Part shown: one piece after another, positions 49,096 to 58,461 of the stretch
Layout: every line of letters starts with the position of its first letter
Numbering within the stretch: position 1 is the first letter of the stretch
Assembly (NCBI RefSeq): GCF_015223435.1
Contig: NZ_VHKO01000016.1
Coordinates: forward strand, 1-59,370
Source: Vibrio hibernica
GTDB lineage: Bacteria > Pseudomonadota > Gammaproteobacteria > Enterobacterales > Vibrionaceae
Direction: 5' to 3'
Length of the DNA stretch: 59,370 nucleotides
The notes under the pieces: generated by a model
Seen by the model: only the letters and a program-made list of their open reading frames with translations
The model's database searches: none
Told to the model about the DNA's origin: nothing
Program-made: the position numbers and the translations under genes

Positions 49096-50169
49096 TTACT
49101 GCTCAAAAATGACTGCAGAACTCGTATCAATACTCACCGATACGCTTTGCCCAGCCATCAATAATTGATTCGATTGCGCTAATAGCTTAACCCCTTGAAC
49201 ATTAATTACGTAACGACAATGATCGCCCATAAATTGTTGCTCAATTACTTTGATCTCGCTATCAGCATCAGCGTGGATCATTACTTGTTGTGGGCGTAAT
49301 AAAATCTCACATGCGCTCCCTTCACCCACATTAGAATCCATCACTTCAAGTATTCCCAATACGGTATCAAAATTATTTTCAGATCTTTTAACCGCAGGTA
49401 AATAGGTTCCGCCACCTAAAAAATTAGCAACAAATGGACTCGATGGTTGATAATAAAGCTCTGCAGCACTACCAAATTGTTCAATAACGCCTAAGTTCAT
49501 CACCGCCATTTTATCTGAGAAAGCAAACGCTTCTTCACGGCTATGTGTGACAAAAATTGCAGTCACTCCCTGGGCTTTGAAAATAGAACGAATATCTCGT
49601 ATCAGATCATGACGTACTTGGGTATCAATATTAGAAAAAGGCTCATCCAATAATAATAAATCCGGCTGATAAGCCAGTGAACGAGCGATAGCAACACGTT
49701 GTTGCTGGCCACCCGATAATTGATGAGGATAGCGGTCATTGAGCCCAGATAAATGCACCAGTTCTAGCATGTTTTCTACGATTTTGGCTCGCTCAGGTTT
49801 ATTCAAATCCGTTAACCCAAAGGCTACATTTTCACTGACGGTTAAATGTGGAAATAAAGCATAATCTTGAAAGATAAGACCAATATTGCGAGATTCAGGC
49901 GGTAGCCAAGTAATACCATTATCGATCACAGTATTAGCAAGGGTTATTACTCCTTTCGATAAAGGAAGCAAACCAGCAATGGCTTTTAATAACGTAGTTT
50001 TACCGCATCCACTCGCCCCCAATAAACAGACAATTTCACCTTTCTGAACCGTTAAATCTAGATTTTGTAACACCGCTTGATTCAATGATTGCCCATTATA
50101 GCTGCACGTCAGGTTGCGTATTGTTAATGCCGGTTGTTCAGCTCGATTTTGAGTGTTTTCAAACATCAT
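49096..50169 (-). CDS. fbpC: Iron(III) ABC transporter ATP-binding protein FbpC
   Basis: Energises ferric ion import through FbpB. The 357-residue protein has Walker A GASGCGKT (51-58), signature LSGGQQQRVAIARSL, Walker B LLLLDEPFSNID and the switch His in FVTHSREEA, then a C-terminal regulatory OB-like domain (about 245-357) typical of Fbp/Pot-type ATPases. Its ATG shares a base with the fbpB stop (TAATG), so translation is coupled. Last gene of the fbpABC operon. Confidence 0.94.
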   Translation of the reverse strand: MMFENTQNRAEQPALTIRNLTCSYNGQSLNQAVLQNLDLTVQKGEIVCLLGASGCGKTTLLKAIAGLLPLSKGVITLANTVIDNGITWLPPESRNIGLIFQDYALFPHLTVSENVAFGLTDLNKPERAKIVENMLELVHLSGLNDRYPHQLSGGQQQRVAIARSLAYQPDLLLLDEPFSNIDTQVRHDLIRDIRSIFKAQGVTAIFVTHSREEAFAFSDKMAVMNLGVIEQFGSAAELYYQPSSPFVANFLGGGTYLPAVKRSENNFDTVLGILEVMDSNVGEGSACEILLRPQQVMIHADADSEIKVIEQQFMGDHCRYVINVQGVKLLAQSNQLLMAGQSVSVSIDTSSAVIFEQ

Positions 50170-51815
50170 TAATGCGCCTTTTCTAATGAGCGGTTAACTA
50201 AAATAAGCGGGATCAAACCAACCAAAATCAATAAAATAGCCGGTAATGCCGCCATTTCTAGTTGCTCATCAGAAGCAAAGTTATAAACGTAAGTCGCCAA
50301 AGTCTCAAAATTGAAGGGGCGTAGTAGTAAAGAGGCATTTAACTCTTTCATTGATTCTATGAACACGAGTAAGCCTGCAATTAACACACCACGAGAGACT
50401 AAAGGTAAATGAATTCTACGTAACATCTGATTGCTATTACAACCCATCGTTCTAGCGGCCATATCAAGGCTTGGTGCAACCTTACTTAGTCCACTTTCAA
50501 TGCTGCCAATCGCCACAGCGGAAAAACGGACCGTCAACGCAAAGACCAACGCAAACATAGTGCCAGAAAAGATCAGGCCAGGTCTCCCCCAATCCATATA
50601 TTTAGCGATATCGTTCACACTATGATCAAGCGTTAATACTGCCACCATGATCCCAATCGCCAATACTGTCCCCGGCACCGCATAACCAAGTGAAGACAAT
50701 CGCATGGGTAATATACTTCCCTTCTCGTGAGATAAACGTCGATAGAAATTCACGATTAATGCCACACACACGGCGGTTACCGCAACACAAAAAGAAACAT
50801 ATAAACTATTTATCGCATACACGGCGAATTCATTGGTCCAGCTACGAGTAAAGTAGCGCTTGGCATAATCACTTAGTTGAAGAATGGGAAATAAGAAGCC
50901 TGCGCACACTAAGCCCCAGCACCAGAAACTGGCAGCCCATTTCTTCCAACCCACTAGCGCATAGCGATTATCTTCATGGCTAGAAAATTGAGTTTGAAAC
51001 CGCTTTTGTTTACGGCGGCTATAACGCTCAAGACTTAATAAAAATACGACGACAAGCAACATAATAGACGATATTTTGGCCGCAGCAATTAAGTTAGAAT
51101 AGCCCAGCCAAGTATCATACACAGCCGTGGTTAAAGTTCTCACTGCAAAATAATTCATAGTGCCAAAATCCCCTAATGCTTCCATTGCCACCAATGAGAG
51201 ACCAACCGCAATCGCAGGGCGAGCAAGAGGTAAGGAAACTCGACGAAAGCTTTGCCAAGGACTGCATTTTAATAAACGAGCAGAATGAAGAAGTGATGAG
51301 CTTTGCTCCATAAAGGCAGCACGAGCCAATAAATAAACATAGGGGTAAAGTACTAAAGCGAGAACAATAATCGCGCCCTGAAGCGTTCGTAAATCAGGAA
51401 ACCAATAAGCTCGAACCTGCCAGCCTGTGAGCTCCCTTAATAAAATTTGAATGGGTCCTGCTACATCAAACCAATCGGTATAAATATAACCCACAATGTA
51501 TCCTGGCATCGCTAATGGCAAGACTAATGCCCATTGCAAAACCTTTTCACCGGGCATCCGACACATCGCCATGCACCAAGCCGCGGGAACGCCAAACACG
51601 GCACTCAGCAACATAGTGCCAGCCACTAAAACAACGGTGTTGTAAGTATACGTTGGTAAGACCGTGGCAAATAAATGAGAAAATAAATCATCCGTTTTGC
51701 CAACGGAGGTATTAAAAAGTGCCGTGTAGAAGATCGCTAAGATCGGTAAAACCAGCAATAGAGATAGCCCCAAACTGCTGGTTTTCCATAATGAAAATTT
51801 TTCTTTCATTCCCAA
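50169..51815 (-). CDS. fbpB: Iron(III) ABC transporter permease FbpB
   Basis: Inner-membrane channel of the ferric uptake system. At 548 residues it is a fused permease with two binding-protein-dependent transport domains and about 12 helices. EAA-type loops occur near SARLLKCSPWQSFRRVSLPLARP (given as LLKCSPWQSFRRVSLPLARP, about 180-200) and AARTMGCNSNQMLRRIHLPL near 460, the sites that contact FbpC. It is 64 bases downstream of fbpA. Confidence 0.94.
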   Translation of the reverse strand: MGMKEKFSLWKTSSLGLSLLLVLPILAIFYTALFNTSVGKTDDLFSHLFATVLPTYTYNTVVLVAGTMLLSAVFGVPAAWCMAMCRMPGEKVLQWALVLPLAMPGYIVGYIYTDWFDVAGPIQILLRELTGWQVRAYWFPDLRTLQGAIIVLALVLYPYVYLLARAAFMEQSSSLLHSARLLKCSPWQSFRRVSLPLARPAIAVGLSLVAMEALGDFGTMNYFAVRTLTTAVYDTWLGYSNLIAAAKISSIMLLVVVFLLSLERYSRRKQKRFQTQFSSHEDNRYALVGWKKWAASFWCWGLVCAGFLFPILQLSDYAKRYFTRSWTNEFAVYAINSLYVSFCVAVTAVCVALIVNFYRRLSHEKGSILPMRLSSLGYAVPGTVLAIGIMVAVLTLDHSVNDIAKYMDWGRPGLIFSGTMFALVFALTVRFSAVAIGSIESGLSKVAPSLDMAARTMGCNSNQMLRRIHLPLVSRGVLIAGLLVFIESMKELNASLLLRPFNFETLATYVYNFASDEQLEMAALPAILLILVGLIPLILVNRSLEKAH

Positions 51816-51879
51816 CTACTTAATGGTTGAAAGCGAATGATAAAAGAATCCTTACTTTTATCATTCAACATTAGATTGA

Positions 51880-52893
51880 TTACAGGTCAAACTTCACTTC
51901 ATCGAGCAGTTTAATCGCCGCTTCATGATGAGCTGCGATCTCATCTAAAGATAGAGTATCCGCTTTAAATTCACCCCATGAAGCCACTAATTCTGAAGGT
52001 TTCACCCCCACTTTTACTGGCGATTCAAAATTATCTTGTGCGTACATGCTTTGTGCTACATCACCAGATAAAAACTCCATTAATTTTAGAGCGCTATCTT
52101 TATTTGGTGCGTATTTCGCCATCGCCATACCACTTATATTGACATGAGTGCCTTTTGCTTCTTGCCCAGGGAAATTGATGTAGACGGCATCTGCCCATGC
52201 TTTTTGATCTTTATCGTTCAGCATTTTGCCTAAGTAATAGCTGTTACCAAGGGAAACATCACAAAGGCCTTCTTTGATCGCCTGCACTTGACCACGATCA
52301 CTGCCCTGAGGCTTACGTGCTAAGTTTGCTTTAACGCCTTCCAGCCACGTTTTGGTTTCAGCTTCGCCATAATGAGCAATCATGGCTGACACTAAGGAAA
52401 CATTGTAAGGGTGCTTACCTGAGCGAGTACAAATCTTGCCTTTAAATTCAGGTTTAGCCAGATCTAAATAGTCAAATGAAGCGGGTAATTTACCGATACG
52501 ATCTTTAGATGAATAAACTGCTCGAGCTCGAGTCGTTACACCAAACCATTCCCCTTCTTTATCACGATATTGCGCGGGAATATTGGCATCAATCACTTTA
52601 CTGTTAACCGGTTGGACGACATCCATTTTAGTTAACTCAGCAAGACGACTAATATCAACCGTTAAAACAACATCTGCTGGGCTATATTCACCCTCTTGTT
52701 TGAGTTTCTCGGCTAACCCTTCTTTAGCAAATTTCACATTCACTTTAATACCTGTTTCTTCTGTGAACTCCTTCAGCATAGGCTCAACTAAAAATGGCTG
52801 ACGGTAAGAATATACATTCACTTCTTCGGCTGCCATTAGGTTTGGTGAAAATGCACTCACAGCAATAGCAGAAGCAAGAAACAGCTTTTTCAT
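51880..52893 (-). CDS. fbpA: Periplasmic iron(III)-binding protein FbpA
   Basis: Captures Fe(III) in the periplasm for FbpBC. The 337-residue precursor has a signal peptide MKKLFLASAIAVSAFSPNLM cleaved near MAA-EE, then VNVYSYRQPFLVEPMLKEF and the adjacent tyrosines Y219-Y220 (SLGNSYYLGKM), which ligate iron in this family. The start ATG 52893 is supported by AAAGGA upstream and by the signal peptide; a longer frame to 53007 is not real. Fur-like sites directly upstream suggest iron repression. Confidence 0.94.
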   Translation of the reverse strand: MKKLFLASAIAVSAFSPNLMAAEEVNVYSYRQPFLVEPMLKEFTEETGIKVNVKFAKEGLAEKLKQEGEYSPADVVLTVDISRLAELTKMDVVQPVNSKVIDANIPAQYRDKEGEWFGVTTRARAVYSSKDRIGKLPASFDYLDLAKPEFKGKICTRSGKHPYNVSLVSAMIAHYGEAETKTWLEGVKANLARKPQGSDRGQVQAIKEGLCDVSLGNSYYLGKMLNDKDQKAWADAVYINFPGQEAKGTHVNISGMAMAKYAPNKDSALKLMEFLSGDVAQSMYAQDNFESPVKVGVKPSELVASWGEFKADTLSLDEIAAHHEAAIKLLDEVKFDL

Positions 52894-52923
52894 ATTCAAT
52901 CCTTTAATAAAATAAACATAAGT

Positions 52924-52963
52924 GATAATAATTCTCAATGCGATTATTTTATAGAGATAATCG
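52924..52963 (-). promoter_or_regulatory. Probable Fur operator of fbpABC
   Basis: The 19 bases at 52924-52942 agree with the Fur consensus (GATAATGATAATCATTATC) at about 13 positions. Next to it, CGATTAT (52941-52947) and ATAATCG (52957-52963) form an exact inverted repeat. Both lie 31-70 bases before the fbpA start, where repression would act. Confidence 0.65.
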
Positions 52964-52997
52964 TATAACTCAATATTCAGTAATGGATAAATGTGAG

Positions 52998-53028
52998 AAA
53001 GCCCCACTCAAATGAGCAGGGCTTTGTA
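52998..53028 (-). terminator. Terminator of amtB
   Basis: Stem AAAGCCC / GGGCTTT with an inner CTCA/TGAG helix, about 35 bases after the amtB stop on the minus strand; modest U-run (CUUUCUC). Confidence 0.6.
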
Positions 53029-53059
53029 AGCAAATGTAAATATCAACCATAGTTAAAAT

Positions 53060-54289
53060 TTATTTAGATGAAGAAAACTCGGGATAAGCCACTACACCAC
53101 AATCGTGAATATCCATACCGTCTAGCTCTTCTTCTTCGGTTACACGGATACCCATCGTCGCTTTAATGATCCCCCAAACAACTAAACTCGCAATAAAGAC
53201 CCAAGCAAAAATAACTACTGTACCGAATAGTTGAGTGCCAAAGCTTGCATTAGTATTACTAAATGGCACAACCATTAAACCGAAAATACCGCACACGCCG
53301 TGTACCGATAATGCACCGACTGGATCATCAATCTTCACTTTATCAAACGCTAGAATACTCAACACCACTAAAATACCCGCGATACCACCAACAATAACAG
53401 CAGCAACAGGAGAAGGAGACAGTGGATCAGCAGTAATAGCGACTAGACCAGCTAATGCCCCATTCAGAATCATCGATAAATCGGCTTTGCCCCAGATTGA
53501 TTTAACCATAATCAGTGCGGCAATCGCACCAGCACAAGCCGCCGCATTAGTATTCAAGAAGATTTGACCGACTGCGGTTGCATTTTCAAAGTTAGATAAA
53601 GCCAATTGAGAACCGCCGTTAAAACCAAACCAACCCATCCATAAAATAAATGTACCTAAAGTAGCAAGCGGCATGCTTGATCCTGGAATTGGGTGGATTT
53701 CTCCATTCCGACCATATTTACCCTTACGAGCACCTAATAATAAGACCCCGGCTAGTGCAGCAGAAGCACCCGCTAAATGCACAATACCAGAACCGGCAAA
53801 ATCACTAAAACCAGCAGCTGATAAGAAACCACCGCCCCATGTCCAGTAACCTTCCATTGGGTAGATAAAACCTGTCAGTACAACAGCGAAAACTAAGAAA
53901 GCCCATAATTTCATGCGCTCAGCAACTACGCCAGAGACCACTGACATTGCGGTTGCAACAAACACGACTTGGAAAAAGAAATCCGAACCCAATGAATGAT
54001 CGGCGCCTTCAGCTTGGGTACCAATAAATGTTCCAATCGAAGGAATAATGCCTCCTTCATCATTACCGACATACATGATGTTGTAGCCAACTAACAAGAA
54101 AACCGTACAAGCAATGGCATAAAGCACAAAGTTTTTAGTTAATATTTCAGTGGTATTTTTAGAGCGTACTAAGCCAGCTTCTAGCATCGCAAAACCTGCG
54201 GCCATCCACATCACTAATGCCCCAGAAATAAGGAAGAAAAAAGTATCAAGTGCGTAACGAAGTTCGGCTACTGTGGTTGAAAGTTCCAT
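53060..54289 (-). CDS. amtB: Ammonium transporter AmtB
   Basis: Trimeric inner-membrane ammonium channel of 409 residues, about 11 membrane helices. It has the pore histidines in GSGIVHLAGASAAL (near 171) and LSVHGVCGIFGL (near 326), the aromatic gate, and the C-terminal cytoplasmic tail that GlnK blocks when nitrogen is plentiful. Its N-terminus is about like mature E. coli AmtB plus one extra helix-like start. Located 135 bases downstream of glnK, the conserved glnK-amtB pairing. Confidence 0.96.
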   Translation of the reverse strand: MELSTTVAELRYALDTFFFLISGALVMWMAAGFAMLEAGLVRSKNTTEILTKNFVLYAIACTVFLLVGYNIMYVGNDEGGIIPSIGTFIGTQAEGADHSLGSDFFFQVVFVATAMSVVSGVVAERMKLWAFLVFAVVLTGFIYPMEGYWTWGGGFLSAAGFSDFAGSGIVHLAGASAALAGVLLLGARKGKYGRNGEIHPIPGSSMPLATLGTFILWMGWFGFNGGSQLALSNFENATAVGQIFLNTNAAACAGAIAALIMVKSIWGKADLSMILNGALAGLVAITADPLSPSPVAAVIVGGIAGILVVLSILAFDKVKIDDPVGALSVHGVCGIFGLMVVPFSNTNASFGTQLFGTVVIFAWVFIASLVVWGIIKATMGIRVTEEEELDGMDIHDCGVVAYPEFSSSK

Positions 54290-54424
54290 TTTAAATTCTC
54301 CAATCGATTTAATCTAAGCGCCTACCTATTTCTATTAGGCTGCCTGTTTTTTAACTGTCTATTTCAGTAAATGATCTGTTCGAATAAGGGATCTATTCGA
54401 TCTTTCGATCCAAAGAAATCAGTA

Positions 54425-54799
<375 letters not shown>

Positions 54800-54837
54800 T
54801 CAATGCTGCCTGAGTTTTTGTTCCTTAGATAAAGACA

Positions 54838-54854
54838 ATCAAATTACGTGCCAA
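54838..54854 (-). promoter_or_regulatory. Sigma-54 promoter of glnK-amtB
   Basis: Minus strand TTGGCACG-TAAT-TTGAT: a perfect -24 element and a -12 differing from TTGCT/A by one base, with the right spacing. It lies 75-91 bases before the glnK start, so NtrC-dependent, nitrogen-limited expression is likely. Confidence 0.85.
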
Positions 54855-54917
54855 GTTTTTAACTAATTGTTAAATAAGGAATAACGAGGTTATGATAAGA
54901 ATTGCACGAAAATAGAC

Positions 54918-54932
54918 GCACTAAGTAAGTGC
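54918..54932 (-). promoter_or_regulatory. Possible NtrC enhancer site upstream of glnK
   Basis: GCACT-AAGTA-AGTGC is an exact inverted repeat close to the NtrC consensus (TGCACC-N5-GGTGCA), about 75 bases upstream of the sigma-54 promoter. It could also be part of a yacL 3' hairpin, since another inverted repeat (TGCCTC/GAGGCA, 54936-54954) adjoins it. Confidence 0.5.
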
Positions 54933-54971
54933 AAATGCCTCACGATTCGAGGCAAGATAGGAAAAACGAAA

Positions 54972-55346
54972 TTATTGACTGACAAATGCTCGCCAAGATT
55001 GTAAAACTTGTTCAAAATCCTCAATGCCACACCAAGAAACACTCTCTTCATCGTAAGCAGAAAGTGAATCATCAAACTCATCCTCTTGATCGGAATCTAT
55101 ATTTAACAAATGGTTAGCGCTGATGTTAATTTCATTTTGCTCAATCGATAACGTCCAATCCTTTCCCTGCTGACGCCACTCTTGATTGATGTTTTTTTGT
55201 GCACCAAGTTGTTGCACAATAGCATCCAACTTTTCCGTATTGGTGCCAATTTCTTCAATCAACCAATGTCCAATCGCTTCATGTCCTGATGAAAACACCA
55301 CACGATAACTGCCGTCTAAAGTATTTTTCTTAAATTCAAAGTCCAT
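54972..55346 (-). CDS. yacL: YacL family protein (UPF0231)
   Basis: A 124-residue acidic cytoplasmic protein matching E. coli YacL: MDFEFKKNT at the start, SSGHEAIGHWLIEE, an acidic stretch, and the C-terminal YDEESVSWCGIEDFEQVLQSWRAFV. Function unknown. It follows acnB, as in E. coli, but with a terminator between (55497-55526), so it probably has its own promoter in the 204-base gap. Confidence 0.9.
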   Translation of the reverse strand: MDFEFKKNTLDGSYRVVFSSGHEAIGHWLIEEIGTNTEKLDAIVQQLGAQKNINQEWRQQGKDWTLSIEQNEINISANHLLNIDSDQEDEFDDSLSAYDEESVSWCGIEDFEQVLQSWRAFVSQ

Positions 55347-55453
55347 AATGCATCTTTATTTTTTCAAAGGGATAAAGGAAGTTTACTTGTAAATGGATAA
55401 TTTTTCGACCTAGAAACGCAAGCTAAGAACTAGAGAGTTTTGCGAAACATCTT

Positions 55454-55481
55454 ATACCAATAGCACTAAGATCATATTTGT
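55454..55481. repeat. Possible half-site of a dispersed intergenic repeat
   Basis: ATACCAATAGCACTAAGATC resembles the sequence after emrD at 48545. It sits in the acnB-yacL gap, 15 bases from the acnB terminator. Short match, so tentative. Confidence 0.35.
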
Positions 55482-55496
55482 TGGTTATCAACACAT

Positions 55497-55526
55497 AAAA
55501 AAACCGCTGAACTTGTCAGCGGTTTG
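55497..55526 (-). terminator. Terminator of acnB
   Basis: Stem AAACCGCTGA / TCAGCGGTTT with a five-base loop; minus strand ends in seven U, 25 bases after the acnB stop. Confidence 0.92.
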
Positions 55527-55550
55527 ATTTCATTGGCAATGCAAAAACAT

Positions 55551-58148
55551 TTATGCCGGTTCTTGGAAAATAACCGTATCTGCTTTCTTAGTGTAATGTT
55601 CCATCTTGTGGAAATTCAGGTAACGATAAGTATCGGCAGCCGTCGCGTTAATTTGATCCGCGTATTGCATGTACTCTTCTTTGGTTGGGATTCGACCTAA
55701 AATCGCACCAACTGCAGAAAGTTCAGCAGACGCTAAAAAGACATTAGCCCCTGTACCTAAACGGTTAGGGAAGTTACGGGTTGAAGTCGACATCACTGTC
55801 GCACCGTCTTCCACTCGCGCTTGGTTACCCATGCATAACGAACAACCCGGAGTTTCAATACGAACTCCAGCACGACCAAAGATACCGTAATAGCCTTCTT
55901 CAGTAAGTTGATCACGATCCATCTTCGTCGGTGGTGCAACCCAAAGGCGCGTATCAAGCGAACCTTTATGCTTTTCAAGTAACTTACCTGCCGCACGGAA
56001 ATGGCCAATGTTGGTCATACAAGAGCCGATGAAGACTTCATCAATCTTCGTACCTTGAACTTCAGAAAGCAGACGTGCATCATCAGGATCGTTTGGCGCA
56101 CAAAGAACAGGTTCTTTAATATCTGCCATATCAATCTCAATCACGTGTGCATATTCCGCATCAGCATCCGCTGACATCAACTCAGGGTTCGCTAGCCACT
56201 CTTCCATCGCAGTAATACGACGCTCAATCGTACGGCGATCGCCATAACCTTCCGAGATCATCCATTTAAGCATGACGACGTTTGAGTTTAAGTATTCAGC
56301 AATCGACGCTTCAGAAAGCTTCACAGTACAACCAGCAGCTGAACGCTCTGCCGATGCATCTGATAATTCAAATGCCTGCTCAATGGTTAAATGCTCAAGG
56401 CCTTCAATCTCAAGGATACGACCAGAGAATTCATTCACCTTGCCAGCTTTAGCAACGGTTAATAAACCTTTTTGGATCGCAACATAAGGGATAGCATGCA
56501 CCAAGTCACGCAGAGTGATACCCGGTTGCATCTCACCTTTAAAGCGAACCAAAATTGATTCAGGCATATCCAATGGCATAACACCGGTTGCCGCAGCAAA
56601 CGCCACTAAACCAGAACCCGCAGGGAATGAAATACCTAATGGGAAACGTGTATGTGAATCACCACCAGTACCAACGGTATCAGGCAGAAGCATACGGTTT
56701 AACCATGAGTGAATGATGCCATCGCCAGGGCGAAGTGATACACCGCCACGATTCATAATAAAATCAGGTAGCGTATGGTGTGTATTTACATCAATTGGTT
56801 TTGGATATGCTGAAGTATGACAAAAAGACTGCATGGTCAAATCAGCAGAGAAACCTAGGCAAGCCAGATCTTTAAGCTCATCACGCGTCATTGGACCCGT
56901 AGTATCTTGCGATCCTACCGTAGTCATTTTTGGCTCACAATAAGTATCAGGACGAACGCCCGCGACACCACATGCTTTACCGACCATCTTTTGAGCTAGA
57001 GTAAAACCTTTATTTGACTCGGCTGCCGGTACAGGACGACGGAATACTTTCGATGGCTCAAGTCCAAGTGCGACACGAGCACGGTCAGTTAAACCACGGC
57101 CAATAATCAAAGGAATACGACCACCAGCACGAACTTCATCATATAGCACGTCGGTTTTTAGTTTAAAGGTCGAGATAACTTCGTCAGTATCGTGCTTGCA
57201 TACTTTTCCATCATGAGGATAAATATCAATCACATCACCCATGTCCATTTTAGACACATCGAGCTCAATCGGCAGTGCGCCAGCATCTTCCATAGTATTA
57301 AAGAAGATTGGTGCAATTTTCCCACCCAGACAAAAACCACCAGCACGTTTGTTTGGCACAAATGGGATGTCATCCCCCATTAACCAAAGCACGGAGTTAG
57401 TCGCTGATTTACGAGAAGACCCCGTTCCAACCACATCACCAACATAAACAAGTTGATGGCCTTTTTCTTTCAGCGCTTCAATTTGCTTAATCGGGCCTAT
57501 TTCACCGGCTTGATCAGGTTCAATACCTTCACGCTCATTTTTTAGCATCGCGAGGGCATGTAATGGAATATCAGGGCGAGACCAAGCATCTGGCGCTGGT
57601 GATAGATCATCAGTGTTAGTTTCACCGGTCACTTTAAATACAGTCAATGTCACCTTGTCTGCAGTTTTCGGCTTCTTCAAGAACCAATCTGCGTCAGCCC
57701 AAGATTGCAGAACTTGCTGAGCTGAATCATTACCACCTTTAGCCTTCTCTTCCACATCATGGAAAGAATCGAACATTAATAAGGTATGAGATAAAGCTTC
57801 AACCGCGATAGGAGCAAGTAGCTCATCATCAAGGAAACTAATTAGTGGTTCAATATTATAACCGCCTTGCATAGTGCCAAGCAGTTGCGCCGCTTTTTCG
57901 CGGTTCACTAGTGGAGATTTTGCCTCGCTTTTCGCTATAGCAGTTAAAAAACCAGCTTTAACATAAGCGGCTTCATCTACACCAGGCGGAATACGGTTTT
58001 CAAGTAAATCGAGCAGAAAGCTTTCTTCACCTTTCGGTGGGTTTTTAAGCTGTTCTACCAAAGCAGCAACCTGCTCAGCGTCTAAAGGTTTTGGGACAAT
58101 TCCTTCAGCGGCACGCTCTTCGACGTGTTTACGGTAGGCTTCAAGCAC
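55551..58148 (-). CDS. acnB: Aconitate hydratase B
   Basis: Main TCA-cycle aconitase, interconverting citrate and isocitrate with a 4Fe-4S cluster. The apo-form can bind mRNA when iron is low. The 865-residue protein starts with the HEAT-like domain specific to AcnB ([20 protein letters not shown]), followed by the swivelling domain ([12 protein letters not shown]), and the catalytic domains with cluster cysteines in [14 protein letters not shown] and [13 protein letters not shown]. The start is GTG at 58148 with AGAGGA seven bases upstream. Upstream leader contains a long perfect inverted repeat. Confidence 0.97.
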   Translation of the reverse strand: MLEAYRKHVEERAAEGIVPKPLDAEQVAALVEQLKNPPKGEESFLLDLLENRIPPGVDEAAYVKAGFLTAIAKSEAKSPLVNREKAAQLLGTMQGGYNIEPLISFLDDELLAPIAVEALSHTLLMFDSFHDVEEKAKGGNDSAQQVLQSWADADWFLKKPKTADKVTLTVFKVTGETNTDDLSPAPDAWSRPDIPLHALAMLKNEREGIEPDQAGEIGPIKQIEALKEKGHQLVYVGDVVGTGSSRKSATNSVLWLMGDDIPFVPNKRAGGFCLGGKIAPIFFNTMEDAGALPIELDVSKMDMGDVIDIYPHDGKVCKHDTDEVISTFKLKTDVLYDEVRAGGRIPLIIGRGLTDRARVALGLEPSKVFRRPVPAAESNKGFTLAQKMVGKACGVAGVRPDTYCEPKMTTVGSQDTTGPMTRDELKDLACLGFSADLTMQSFCHTSAYPKPIDVNTHHTLPDFIMNRGGVSLRPGDGIIHSWLNRMLLPDTVGTGGDSHTRFPLGISFPAGSGLVAFAAATGVMPLDMPESILVRFKGEMQPGITLRDLVHAIPYVAIQKGLLTVAKAGKVNEFSGRILEIEGLEHLTIEQAFELSDASAERSAAGCTVKLSEASIAEYLNSNVVMLKWMISEGYGDRRTIERRITAMEEWLANPELMSADADAEYAHVIEIDMADIKEPVLCAPNDPDDARLLSEVQGTKIDEVFIGSCMTNIGHFRAAGKLLEKHKGSLDTRLWVAPPTKMDRDQLTEEGYYGIFGRAGVRIETPGCSLCMGNQARVEDGATVMSTSTRNFPNRLGTGANVFLASAELSAVGAILGRIPTKEEYMQYADQINATAADTYRYLNFHKMEHYTKKADTVIFQEPA

Positions 58149-58459
58149 GGCTCATTCCTCTCATTGCGGTTCGCCCTTTTTATAATCGGTACAAAGGGAA
58201 AACATCCTTGGAAAATTGGCTTCTTGCTTATGTTATTAAGAATAAGATCAGACTGATTCTTAATAAGGGAATACGGCGCGGAGCCAAAGTGTGTACATCA
58301 GAATAACAAATTTAACGAAAAATTAAAATCAAGCGAATTTGACCAAGCTAGCAAAGTAGAAACTAAATTACTGTAATTGGACAAATATATGCTACTACAA
58401 CTTTTTATTTATCAGCGGATAACTTTCATTTATCAACTGTAATTTTCATTTATCAACAG
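58149..58459. other. 311-bp region upstream of acnB
   Basis: No gene. It holds a perfect inverted repeat (58233-58266; arms TTATTAAGAAT and ATTCTTAATAA) 85-118 bases before acnB, and a threefold tandem repeat at the far end (58400-58461). The acnB promoter must lie here; I did not find a convincing -10/-35 pair. Confidence 0.6.
58233..58266. promoter_or_regulatory. Perfect 11-bp inverted repeat upstream of acnB
   Basis: Arms TTATTAAGAAT (58233-58243) and ATTCTTAATAA (58256-58266) around 12 bases. Either an operator for a dimeric regulator or a hairpin in the acnB 5' leader. No U-run, so not a terminator. Confidence 0.6.
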
Positions 58460-58461
58460 TT
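58400..58461. repeat. Three tandem repeats of 20-22 bp after the barrel gene
   Basis: Units at 58400-58421, 58422-58441 and 58442-58461 share the core TTTCATTTATCAAC (first unit TTTTATTTATCAGC). The last unit overlaps the stop codon of the neighbouring minus-strand gene. Three copies only; likely slippage-generated. Confidence 0.65.

Noticed and set aside
58400..58461. CRISPR array
   Set aside because: Only three contiguous units of ~20 bp with no spacers and no cas genes nearby.
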